Part shown: piece by piece, positions 1-5,850 of the stretch
Layout of the letters: each line of letters begins with the position of its first letter
How positions within the stretch are numbered: position 1 is the first letter of the stretch
The notes under the pieces: generated by a model
Database searches by the model: none
The model's input: only the letters and a program-made list of their open reading frames with translations
What the model was told of the DNA's origin: nothing
Program-made: the position numbers and the translations under genes
NCBI GenBank assembly: GCA_013298485.1
Contig: JAAFHS010000001.1
Coordinates: forward strand, 23,694 to 29,543
Source of the DNA: Rhodobacterales bacterium
Lineage (GTDB): Bacteria; Pseudomonadota; Alphaproteobacteria; Rhodobacterales; Rhodobacteraceae
Length of the DNA stretch: 5,850 nt
Direction of reading: 5' to 3'

Positions 1-1665
1 GTCGCGCGGACCGAATGCCTTGCGCGCCCCGTCTTCCATGACCATCAGCAGATCGCATTCCTGAATGGCCGCGGGCCTGTGCGCCATGATCAGGATCGCG
101 CGCCCCGCATCCTTCATCGCGCGGATCGCAAGGTTCAGGGCCGTCGATCCGTCGTTATCAAGGTTCGAATTCGGCTCATCCAGCACAAGGATGACCGGAT
201 CACCATAAAGCGCGCGGGCAAGGCCGATGCGCTGCACCTGCCCGCCCGACAGCCGCCCGCCGATGGTGGCGACACGCGTGTCATAGCCATCGGGCAGTTT
301 GACGATCATGTCATGGGCGGCGGCCTTCTTCGCCGCCTCCACCACCTTTTCAGGGTCGGGGGTCGTGGACAGCCGCGCGATGTTTTCGGCAATCGTGCCG
401 TCAAACAGCGTCACGCGCTGTGGCAGATAGCCGATGTAGCTGCCCAGCGTATCAGGATCATATTGATCGAGCGTGGCCCCATCCAGCCGCACCTTGCCGC
501 CTGCCGCGCGCCACACACCGATCAACGCGCGCGCCAGCGACGACTTGCCCGATCCCGATGGCCCGATCACGCCAAGCGCCTGACCCGGCTCCAGCCGGAA
601 GCTGACCATGCGCAGCACGGCCTGCTGTTCGCCCGGCGGAAGAACAGTCAGGTTCTGCGCCTCAAGGATCGCGCGGGGGCGGGGCAGGGCGGTGCGGACC
701 GGCTCCTCCGGCATCTTGGTCAGCAGGTCGGACAGCCGCTCGGTGCCTTCGCGGGCGCGGGTGACCAGCGCCCATTGGCCGATGGACTGCTCGATTGGGG
801 CCAGGGCGCGGCCCATCAGGATGGAGCCTGCGATCATCGCGCCTGCCGTCAATTCGCCCCGCAGCACCAGCCATGCGCCAAGGCCCAGCATAGCCGATTG
901 CAGGAACATCCGGAATGTCTTGGTGATGCCGCTGAACACCCCGCCCAGATCGGCGGCGGCGATGGACTGGCCCAATGCATGGCTGCGCGCGCGCTGCCAG
1001 CGGTCAAACCCGTTTGCGGACATGCCAAGGGCGGTCACGATTTCGGATTCGGCCTTCAGATTTTCGGCATAGCGGTCGGCCTGCATCGTGGCATTGTTCG
1101 CCCGGCCCAGCGGTTGTTCGGTCATGCGCTGGTTCAACAGCGTCACGATGACAAGAAAGATGCCGCCCCCGATGGCCAGCCAGCCCATCCAGGGATGGAA
1201 GATGAAGATCGCGCCGATGAAGAACGGGGTCCATGGAATATCAAAGATCGCGAGCAGGACGGGCGAGGCCCAAAGGCGCTGGATCGACTCCAGATCGCGC
1301 TGCGCGGCAAGGGCCGCCGGATCGCCCGGTGCCATAGTCAGCCGCCGCACGGCCGCCGAGAAAACGCGCCTGTCCAGTGTGTCCTGAATCCGCGCACCGA
1401 TCCGCGCCATGATCCGCCCGCGGGAATGGTCGAGAAATCCCATGGCCAGAAACAGAAACGCGACCAGCACGGACAGCGCCACAAGCGTCGCCTCGGACTG
1501 GCTGCCCAGCACCCGGTCGTACACCTGCAGCATGTAGAGCGGGCCTGTCAGCAGCAGCAGATTGACAAATGTGCTGAAAACCAGAACCGCCAGAAGCGTG
1601 CCTTTGCTGCCGGATCGCGCGGCGCGGATTTCGGCGCGTCCGCGGGCATTGTCGTTGCGTGCCAT
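1..1665 (-). CDS. Type I secretion system permease/ATPase, PrtD family (3' end cut by window edge)
   Basis: This is an inner-membrane ABC exporter that would use ATP to push unfolded substrates, typically RTX-type proteins, through a membrane-fusion protein and a TolC-like channel. The visible 555 residues read without interruption. The N-terminal membrane domain carries the PrtD-family hallmark PLYMLQVYDRVL at residues 42-53 after a first hydrophobic helix, with further helices to about residue 310. The nucleotide-binding domain is intact: Walker A GPSGSGKS (368-375, Lys374), Q-loop YLPQ (Gln416), signature LSGGQ (472-476), Walker B ending in Asp496-Glu497 within LVLDEPNSNLD, and H-loop His529. 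The residue after LSGGQ is Val, where a polar or basic residue is common. The ATG at 1665 has GAGGG four bases upstream (1670-1674). Family members run to roughly 570-590 residues, so only a short C-terminal tail is missing. A membrane-fusion gene may follow to the left, outside the window. The substrate cannot be told from here. The family call is secure; the choice of start is good. Confidence 0.93.
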   Translation of the reverse strand, partial: MARNDNARGRAEIRAARSGSKGTLLAVLVFSTFVNLLLLTGPLYMLQVYDRVLGSQSEATLVALSVLVAFLFLAMGFLDHSRGRIMARIGARIQDTLDRRVFSAAVRRLTMAPGDPAALAAQRDLESIQRLWASPVLLAIFDIPWTPFFIGAIFIFHPWMGWLAIGGGIFLVIVTLLNQRMTEQPLGRANNATMQADRYAENLKAESEIVTALGMSANGFDRWQRARSHALGQSIAAADLGGVFSGITKTFRMFLQSAMLGLGAWLVLRGELTAGAMIAGSILMGRALAPIEQSIGQWALVTRAREGTERLSDLLTKMPEEPVRTALPRPRAILEAQNLTVLPPGEQQAVLRMVSFRLEPGQALGVIGPSGSGKSSLARALIGVWRAAGGKVRLDGATLDQYDPDTLGSYIGYLPQRVTLFDGTIAENIARLSTTPDPEKVVEAAKKAAAHDMIVKLPDGYDTRVATIGGRLSGGQVQRIGLARALYGDPVILVLDEPNSNLDNDGSTALNLAIRAMKDAGRAILIMAHRPAAIQECDLLMVMEDGARKAFGPRD

Positions 1666-1830
1666 CAGGCCCTCACATCGTTACGATTGTCACAGGTGTC
1701 GGCAAAAAGCAGAGCGGCCGCAGTTGATTGATGGGGGCGGCGGTTGTCTTTGACCCCCGACCGCCCTATGCCTTGCACCCAGGGAAACGCGGCAATGGGC
1801 GTGGAGTGCGCTGTGGTGGATTTGGATAAC

Positions 1831-2607
1831 ATGGCCTGCTCGGTTCCCGTTCGTCGTTTCGTACATGGAAACACCTGTCGAAATCTGGGTGTCCTTTTAC
1901 TGGCTGCGGGGTTAACGGCAGGTTGTGCCGCTGCGCCCACTCCGCAAGGCATACAAGACCCGCGCGAAAGCACCAACAGGTCTGTTCATAACTTTAACGT
2001 TGGGGTGGATCGTGTCCTGCTGCGGCCGGCGTCGCAGGTTTATGGCACCGTTGTGCCAAAACCGGTGCGCAGGGGCATCAGCAATTTTTCCGAGAACCTG
2101 GATGAACCGGGGGCCTTCATCAACCATGTGCTGCAGGGCCGAATCGACCTTGCGGCACAGAATGCCCTGCGCTTTGCGGTCAACACGACCGCAGGCGTCG
2201 GTGGCCTGATGGATGCGGCGAGTTGGCTGGGGATGCCGGAAGCCACCACCGATTTTGGCGAAACGCTGCATCGGTGGGGCGTAGCGGAAGGGAACTATGT
2301 GGAACTGCCCCTTACCGGACCATCGACGGCACGCGATTCTGTAGGGGCGGTGGTTGATATCTTCCTCAACCCGCTGAGCTACGCGCAAGAATCCGCCATA
2401 ACGGACACCGCTTTGGCGGTAAATACGGCGGCGACGCTGGACACCCGCTACACATTTGGCGAAAACTTCGACTCCGTCCTATATGACAGTGCAGACAGCT
2501 ATGCACAGGCGCGGCTTCTGTATCTGCAGAACCGCCGCTTTGAACTGGGCCAGGAGGTGGGCGATGACAATTTCGAAGACCCCTATGAGGACCCCTATGC
2601 ACAATAG
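1831..2607 (+). CDS. mlaA: MlaA/VacJ family outer-membrane lipoprotein
   Basis: MlaA sits in the inner leaflet of the outer membrane and removes mislocalised phospholipids from the outer leaflet, handing them to MlaC for return to the inner membrane. From the ATG at 1831 the protein has 258 residues. A lipoprotein signal ends in the lipobox LTAGC, with Cys32 as the lipidated residue. Ala follows the Cys, so there is no Asp inner-membrane retention signal, which fits sorting to the outer membrane. Family blocks follow in order: DPRESTNR (43-50), NFSENLDEP (85-93), RFAVNTTAGVGGLMD (114-128), DFGETLHRWGV (141-151) and LPLTGPSTARD (159-169). The tail ends in an acidic EDPYEDPYAQ encoded by a 12-bp tandem repeat. 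The start is uncertain: 1831 gives a normal signal peptide but only a weak ribosome site. An in-frame ATG at 1795 has AGGGA ten bases upstream, and a TTG at 1744 would add 29 residues. The 3' end overlaps mlaC, implying an operon with translational coupling. Confidence 0.93.
   Translation: MACSVPVRRFVHGNTCRNLGVLLLAAGLTAGCAAAPTPQGIQDPRESTNRSVHNFNVGVDRVLLRPASQVYGTVVPKPVRRGISNFSENLDEPGAFINHVLQGRIDLAAQNALRFAVNTTAGVGGLMDAASWLGMPEATTDFGETLHRWGVAEGNYVELPLTGPSTARDSVGAVVDIFLNPLSYAQESAITDTALAVNTAATLDTRYTFGENFDSVLYDSADSYAQARLLYLQNRRFELGQEVGDDNFEDPYEDPYAQ
2552..2557 (+). promoter_or_regulatory. Strong Shine-Dalgarno for mlaC inside mlaA
   Basis: A perfect AGGAGG lies six bases before the ATG at 2564, within the mlaA reading frame. 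It favours 2564 over the later in-frame ATGs at 2585 and 2597 as the mlaC start. A ribosome site embedded in the upstream gene also suggests coupled translation of MlaA and MlaC. Confidence 0.7.
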
Positions 2608-3208
2608 AGCCATCCGTGTTTCGCGACGTGCCATCCTGGGTGGTGGGGCGGTTGTCGCAGCGGGCATGATGCTGCCGCGCGGGGCCTTGGCGCTGACCGT
2701 GGATCAGGCGCGTGATCTGATCGGCAATGCGATTGCGGATGTGAACGAGACGATCAATTCGGGCCGGTCGGAACAGGCGATGTTCGGCGATTTCGAGCGT
2801 ATCTTCGCGCGGTATGCGGATGTGCCGACCATCGCGCGGTCCGCACTCGGGCCTGCGGCGCGGTCGGCGTCGAACGGGCAGATGCGGGATTTCACGGCGG
2901 CGTTTCAGGGATATCTCAGCCGCAAGTACGGGCGGCGGTTCCGCGAATTCATCGGCGGGCGGATCGAGGTGACGGATGCGCGCCCGATCAAAAGCTATTT
3001 CGAGGTGATCTCGGTCGCCTATCTGCAGGGCGAGGCGCCGTTCGATTTGCGCTGGCACGTGTCGGACAAATCCGGGCAGAACCTGTTTTTCAATATCATC
3101 ATCGAAGGCGTCAACATGCTGGCGTCGGAGCGGACGGAGATCGGCGCGCTGCTGGATGCGAATGGCGGTGATATCGACCGGCTGATTCAGGCGCTGGCGA
3201 CGGCGTGA
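2564..3208 (+). CDS. mlaC: MlaC-family periplasmic phospholipid-binding protein with Tat-like signal
   Basis: MlaC ferries phospholipid across the periplasm between MlaA in the outer membrane and the MlaFED transporter in the inner membrane. From ATG 2564 the product has 214 residues, close to the E. coli protein in length. Residues 18-43 form an export signal with a twin-arginine core (VSRRAIL, Arg21-Arg22), a short hydrophobic stretch and likely cleavage after GALA at 43. The mature part matches the MlaC family: DFERIF near 76, ARSALGPAARSAS (91-103), the YLSRKYGRRFREF segment after it, and the C-terminal FFNIIIEGVNMLASERTEIG near 175-194. It overlaps mlaA by 44 bp. The start at 2564 is chosen for its AGGAGG. 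The ATG at 2597 (203 residues, GAGG six bases upstream) would give a more compact signal peptide and is a real alternative. No MlaD, MlaE or MlaF gene is in view, so the inner-membrane transporter must be encoded elsewhere. Confidence 0.9.
   Translation: MTISKTPMRTPMHNRAIRVSRRAILGGGAVVAAGMMLPRGALALTVDQARDLIGNAIADVNETINSGRSEQAMFGDFERIFARYADVPTIARSALGPAARSASNGQMRDFTAAFQGYLSRKYGRRFREFIGGRIEVTDARPIKSYFEVISVAYLQGEAPFDLRWHVSDKSGQNLFFNIIIEGVNMLASERTEIGALLDANGGDIDRLIQALATA
2578..2601 (+). repeat. 12-bp tandem repeat across the mlaA/mlaC overlap
   Basis: Two adjacent units share GACCCCTATG and differ only in their last two bases (2578-2589 and 2590-2601). In the mlaA frame they encode the repeated DPY of EDPYEDPYAQ. 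In the mlaC frame each unit contains an in-frame ATG (2585 and 2597). The repeat therefore duplicates both the MlaA tail and a candidate MlaC start codon. Confidence 0.8.
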
Positions 3209-3227
3209 ATTGACGGCTGTCAATTTT
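3208..3227 (+). terminator. Possible weak terminator hairpin after mlaC
   Basis: AATTGAC and GTCAATT form a perfect 7-bp stem with a GGCT loop, beginning at the last base of the mlaC stop codon and running into TTTT (3224-3227). Position and T-run suit a terminator for the mla operon. The stem is AT-rich and the T-run partly belongs to the stem, so it may be weak or incidental. Confidence 0.35.
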
Positions 3228-3279
3228 CGACTTTATGTAATAAAAGCAGTGACTTGACTTTCAAAAACGGGGTCATTGC

Positions 3280-3296
3280 AAGGTTTTGTTAACCTT
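3280..3296. other. Short AT-rich hairpin in the convergent gap
   Basis: AAGGTT and AACCTT form a 6-bp inverted repeat around TTGTT. It lies between the convergent mlaC and penicillin-binding protein genes and could contribute to transcription ending from either side. There is no long T-run on either strand, so its function is open. Confidence 0.3.
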
Positions 3297-3344
3297 TGCG
3301 GATCGCGCAATACACGACCGTTGAGGTCCCCAACCGCCAACTGA

Positions 3345-3500
3345 GCCCCCCACCCCAACCCTCCCCCACAGTGGGGGAAGGGAGGTGCCCTTCATGGACG
3401 CCCGGGACAGACCCGGGCACCGGCCGGGCCCGGCAGCTTTCCATATGCGATAGCCCTGCCACAGCGGCGCAAGGGAGGCGCTTTTCAGCCGGGCAGCACG
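3345..3500. repeat. GC-rich composite intergenic repeat (REP-like) with palindromes
   Basis: This stretch fills most of the gap after the penicillin-binding protein gene and is built from nested structures. TCCCCCAC/GTGGGGGA (3362-3378) is palindromic around one base. GCCCGGG/CCCGGGC with an ACAGA loop occupies 3400-3418. GCCGGGCCCGGC (3423-3434) is a perfect 12-bp palindrome. Composition changes abruptly from the AT-rich 3209-3300. The layout resembles the dispersed intergenic palindromic elements common in alphaproteobacterial genomes. That it recurs elsewhere in this genome is inferred, since only one copy is visible. I see no gene in it; short frames through it have no recognisable product. 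Confidence 0.5.
3346..3367 (-). other. Predicted G-quadruplex motif on the minus strand
   Basis: On the minus strand four G-runs of 5, 3, 4 and 6 are separated by loops of 1, 2 and 1 bases (C-runs at 3363-3367, 3359-3361, 3353-3356 and 3346-3351 on the plus strand). This satisfies the usual four-run G-quadruplex pattern with very short loops. It would lie in the 3' untranslated RNA of the penicillin-binding protein gene if that transcript extends about 140 bases past its stop. One run also belongs to the adjacent hairpin, so the two structures are mutually exclusive. Confidence 0.55.
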
Positions 3501-3501
3501 G

Positions 3502-5646
3502 TCACTGATCGAGATTGCGCAGCACGTCACGCAGGATCTGTTCGGTGATGTCCTGTTCGGTCGCCCCCGGTTGCACGATCTGCGGCTCGGGCTGGTAGGG
3601 TTGCTGGGCGGCAGTGGCAGGGGGCAGTTCCATCGGCAGGGGGCGGACGGGCACGCCTTCGTTCACGCGCACCATCACCTCGTGCCAGATTTCAGCGGGC
3701 AGGCCGCCGCCTGTGACCCCGGTCAGGGGGCGGTTGTCATCATAGCCCATCCAGACGCCCACCACATAATCGGCGGTAAAGCCCACGAACCAGGCATCGC
3801 GCGCGGAATTGGTGGTGCCGGTCTTGCCTGCAGCCTCGCGGTCCAGCCGTGCGCGGCCGCCCGTACCTTCGTTGATGACCTGCGCCATCATGTAGGTCAG
3901 CGCGCGGGCCGCCTGTTCCGAGATCACACGTTCCTTGATGCCACCCGTGGCCCCGAACAGGGGTTCTTCATCGCCTTTGATCCGCAGCTCCACCAGCCCG
4001 TAAGGGGCCACGGCAGAACCACCGTTCAGAATGCCCGCATAGGCCCCTGTCATTTCGAGCAAGGTGGATTCCGACGCACCGAGTGCCAGGGCAGGGCCTG
4101 CGGCGAGATCGCTCTGGATCCCGAACTGGGCGGCGACAGCGCGCACGACATCGCGGCCCACGGCCTCGGACAGGCGCACGGCGGGGATGTTGCGGCTTTC
4201 CTCCAGCGCCTGCACCAGTGTGATCTGGCCCTTGAACTCGCGGTCGTAATTGGACGGGCACCATTCGCCGGAACCTGCGGTGAAGATGCACAAGGGGCTG
4301 TCGTCGATATAGTCGAGCGGGTGCCAGCCAAGATCGAGGGCTGCGGCATAGACGAAGGGTTTGAAGGATGATCCGGTCTGGCGCAGGGCCTGCGTTGCGC
4401 GGTTGAAGGAACCCGCAGCCTCGGTCCGCCGGCCGCCGACCATGGCGCGCACGGCCCCGTCGGCGGACATCACGACAATGGCGGCCTGGGCATTGCTGCC
4501 GTCGCTGACCTTGTTTTCAAAGACCCAGGCCAATGCTTCTTCGGCGGCGGCCTGCACGCGGGGATCAAGGGTTGTCAGCATCACGATGTCTTCGGTCGTC
4601 TCACCCGCCAGAAATTCGGGCGTGGTTTCCATCACCCAGTCGGCAAAGAAACCGCCCGATTGCGTGACGGCCTGCGCGGACAGGCGGGCGGGTTCGGCGC
4701 GCGCCGCATCCGCCTGATCGGCGGTGAGGTAGCCCTGTTCCTCCATCAGCCGGATCACGACGGCGGCGCGGTCCTGCGCGCGCTGCAGGTTGTTGGTGGG
4801 GGCGTAGAGCGAGGGAGCTTTCAGCAGGCCCGCCAGCATCGCGGCCTCTGCCGCCGTCACCTCGGCGGCGGATTTGCCGAAATAGCGTTCGGCGGCGGCT
4901 TCGAACCCGCGCGAACCGGCACCCAGATAGGCGCGGTTGAAATAGATCGTGAGGATATCTTCCTTGGAATACTTGAATTCCATCGCCATGGCGAAGGGGA
5001 TTTCCTTGATCTTGCGCCAGATGCCGCCCTGACGGCAGTCCGCCTCATAGGCGGCCTCATTTTCCCATTTCGTGGCATCATATTCCACGCCGAGGCACAG
5101 CAGTTTTGCGACCTGCTGCGTGATGGTGGACCCGCCGTTGCCCGACAGCGGCCCGCGCCCGGCGGCGAGGTTGATGCGGATGGCCGAGGCGATGCCGCGC
5201 GGGCTGATGCCGAGATGGCGGTAAAAGCGTTTGTCTTCGGTGGCCACGACCGCGTCATGCAGGAAGGGCGAGACGGATCCGGCAGTGGCCGCACCGAAGG
5301 TTTCGCCGCGATAGGCGAATGTGCGCTGGTTGACATCAAGAAGTGTCACCGATCCGCGCGCGCGGCCATCCAACAGGTCATCAAGCGGGGGCAGGCTGGA
5401 GTAGATCACGAAAATCCAGCCGGCAAGGCCGAGGGTCGTCACAGCACCGACGCGCCAGGTGACGCCCCAGATGATGCGCCAGATCAGGCCGAAGAACCCG
5501 GTGATAAAGCCGGAAATGCCACCACGCCGGGGTTTGCGGGCGCGGGGTTTTTTCGGCGGTGACGGGGGCTTTGCCGGCGTTGCCGCGCGGGCCTGATACC
5601 GTCTGTCCGCCACAAGGCGACCTTGCCCTTTGCCCGTCGATGCCAT
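3502..5646 (-). CDS. Class A penicillin-binding protein (PBP1A-type transglycosylase/transpeptidase)
   Basis: This bifunctional enzyme would polymerise lipid II into glycan strands and cross-link the stem peptides in the periplasm, anchored in the inner membrane. The 714 residues begin with a basic, proline-rich cytoplasmic tail (about 1-43), then a hydrophobic region with the main membrane helix near 66-83. The family GT51 glycosyltransferase follows, with EDKRFYRHLG (137-146, catalytic Glu137), GGSTITQQ (171-178) and RKIKE (211-215). The transpeptidase has all three motifs: SSFK (426-429, nucleophile Ser426), SRN (484-486) and KTGTT (608-612). An insertion of about 18 residues between the second and third GT motifs carries Cys184 and Cys204. 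The linker between the domains is short, so the extra domain of the longer E. coli-type PBP1A appears absent. A Pro/Gln-rich tail follows residue 670. ATG 5646 is preceded by AAGGCAGGCAGGC, a moderate ribosome site. It is a lone gene convergent with the mla pair. Both activities should be intact. Confidence 0.95.
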   Translation of the reverse strand: MASTGKGQGRLVADRRYQARAATPAKPPSPPKKPRARKPRRGGISGFITGFFGLIWRIIWGVTWRVGAVTTLGLAGWIFVIYSSLPPLDDLLDGRARGSVTLLDVNQRTFAYRGETFGAATAGSVSPFLHDAVVATEDKRFYRHLGISPRGIASAIRINLAAGRGPLSGNGGSTITQQVAKLLCLGVEYDATKWENEAAYEADCRQGGIWRKIKEIPFAMAMEFKYSKEDILTIYFNRAYLGAGSRGFEAAAERYFGKSAAEVTAAEAAMLAGLLKAPSLYAPTNNLQRAQDRAAVVIRLMEEQGYLTADQADAARAEPARLSAQAVTQSGGFFADWVMETTPEFLAGETTEDIVMLTTLDPRVQAAAEEALAWVFENKVSDGSNAQAAIVVMSADGAVRAMVGGRRTEAAGSFNRATQALRQTGSSFKPFVYAAALDLGWHPLDYIDDSPLCIFTAGSGEWCPSNYDREFKGQITLVQALEESRNIPAVRLSEAVGRDVVRAVAAQFGIQSDLAAGPALALGASESTLLEMTGAYAGILNGGSAVAPYGLVELRIKGDEEPLFGATGGIKERVISEQAARALTYMMAQVINEGTGGRARLDREAAGKTGTTNSARDAWFVGFTADYVVGVWMGYDDNRPLTGVTGGGLPAEIWHEVMVRVNEGVPVRPLPMELPPATAAQQPYQPEPQIVQPGATEQDITEQILRDVLRNLDQ

Positions 5647-5753
5647 GCCTGCCTGCCTTCGCGTGTTTCACGTCTGATGCGCGCGGACCTTACCCAAGTG
5701 AAGGGGAAATGTGGAGCGGGTGCTGCAACGATTCGCGTCTTCGAAATGATTAA

Positions 5754-5782
5754 ATTATGTGCATGCATTCTGATTTGTGCAA
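5754..5782 (-). promoter_or_regulatory. Candidate sigma-70 promoter for the penicillin-binding protein gene
   Basis: On the minus strand TTGCAC (5777-5782) and CATAAT (5754-5759) are separated by exactly 17 bp. The -10 matches the consensus at five of six positions; the -35 at three. The leader to the ATG at 5646 would be roughly 100 bases. The local AT-richness and spacing support the call, but the -35 is weak, which would fit a promoter helped by an activator. Confidence 0.45.
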
Positions 5783-5803
5783 ATTTTGTGCAATCCGTGT
5801 GCA
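5758..5803. repeat. Four TGTGCA repeats over the promoter, three in 11-bp phase
   Basis: TGTGCA begins at 5758, 5776, 5787 and 5798, giving spacings of 18, 11 and 11 bp. The second copy is the centre of a 12-bp inverted repeat, ATTTG-TG-CAAAT (5773-5784), and the first continues into the 8-bp palindrome TGCATGCA (5760-5767). The first two copies overlap the predicted -10 and -35 elements on the minus strand and the other two lie just upstream. This suggests binding sites on one face of the helix for an unidentified regulator. Confidence 0.5.
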
Positions 5804-5850
5804 TTTCTAGCGGATTTACGCTGCCGCTTGCTTGCCACCTGCGCCTGAAC

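Noticed and set aside
79..1731. A 550-residue open frame on the plus strand
   Set aside because: It lies antisense to the exporter gene, whose motifs are all intact on the minus strand. Its translation is rich in His, Gln, Arg and Ala, as expected for the reverse of GC-rich coding DNA, and matches no family I know.
1737..1763. GGCGGT/ACCGCC inverted repeat in the gap between the exporter gene and mlaA, considered as an operator
   Set aside because: The arms are only six bases and GC-rich with a 15-base spacer, and no convincing promoter lies beside them in either direction.
2366..3223. A 285-residue minus-strand open frame opposite mlaC
   Set aside because: It is an Arg/His-rich shadow of the mla operon with no recognisable domain.
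3273..3530. An 85-residue minus-strand open frame across the intergenic repeat
   Set aside because: It overlaps the end of the penicillin-binding protein gene out of frame and its peptide reflects the palindromic repeat. I see no good ribosome site or known domain.
3571..5562. Long plus-strand open frames opposite the penicillin-binding protein gene (such as 3571-4371 and 4660-5562)
   Set aside because: They mirror a gene with complete catalytic motifs on the other strand and have low-complexity, unfamiliar translations.
5664..5673. TGTTTCACGT, resembling the left part of a ParB parS site
   Set aside because: Only the first ten bases fit the 16-bp palindromic consensus; the right half is lost, so it is probably chance.
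5816..5848. Ten open codons ending in TAA on the minus strand at the right edge, a possible C-terminus of a neighbouring gene
   Set aside because: Ten codons are too few to distinguish from chance and the peptide (SGAGGKQAAA) is not diagnostic. Sequence to the right would decide it.

Overview
The window looks like chromosomal DNA of a GC-rich alphaproteobacterium, most likely of the Rhodobacterales (Roseobacter/Rhodobacter relatives). That assignment is an inference. It rests on the style of the proteins: a PrtD-type exporter, a compact class A penicillin-binding protein with a characteristic insertion in the glycosyltransferase domain, and an mlaA-mlaC gene pair. It also rests on the intergenic repeat. 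I found no rRNA or tRNA gene, transposase, integrase, phage gene or CRISPR array.

Layout from left to right. (1) 1-1665, minus strand: a type I secretion ABC exporter of the PrtD family, complete at its N-terminus and cut by the left window edge shortly before its C-terminus. (2) 1666-1830: a divergent intergenic gap. (3) 1831-3208, plus strand: an overlapping two-gene operon for outer-membrane lipid asymmetry. It encodes the lipoprotein MlaA (VacJ) and then the periplasmic phospholipid carrier MlaC, whose strong Shine-Dalgarno lies inside the end of mlaA. (4) 3209-3501: the gap between convergent genes. It holds two AT-rich hairpins and then a GC-rich composite repeat with a predicted G-quadruplex motif and several palindromes. 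(5) 3502-5646, minus strand: a complete bifunctional class A penicillin-binding protein (glycosyltransferase plus transpeptidase). (6) 5647-5850: its upstream region, with a plausible promoter overlapped by four copies of TGTGCA, three of them spaced exactly 11 bp apart.

All three units serve the cell envelope: protein export, outer-membrane lipid maintenance and peptidoglycan synthesis. They are separate transcription units, however, and nothing shows that they act together. MlaA and MlaC would work with an inner-membrane MlaFED(B) transporter that is not in this window. The exporter would need a membrane-fusion protein and a TolC-like outer-membrane partner, also not in view.

I do not see a convincing undescribed biological system. 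The genes belong to known families with intact motifs. The observations most worth checking are non-coding: the phased TGTGCA array upstream of the penicillin-binding protein, the G-quadruplex/hairpin repeat between the convergent genes, and a 12-bp tandem repeat at the mlaA/mlaC junction that duplicates possible mlaC start codons.
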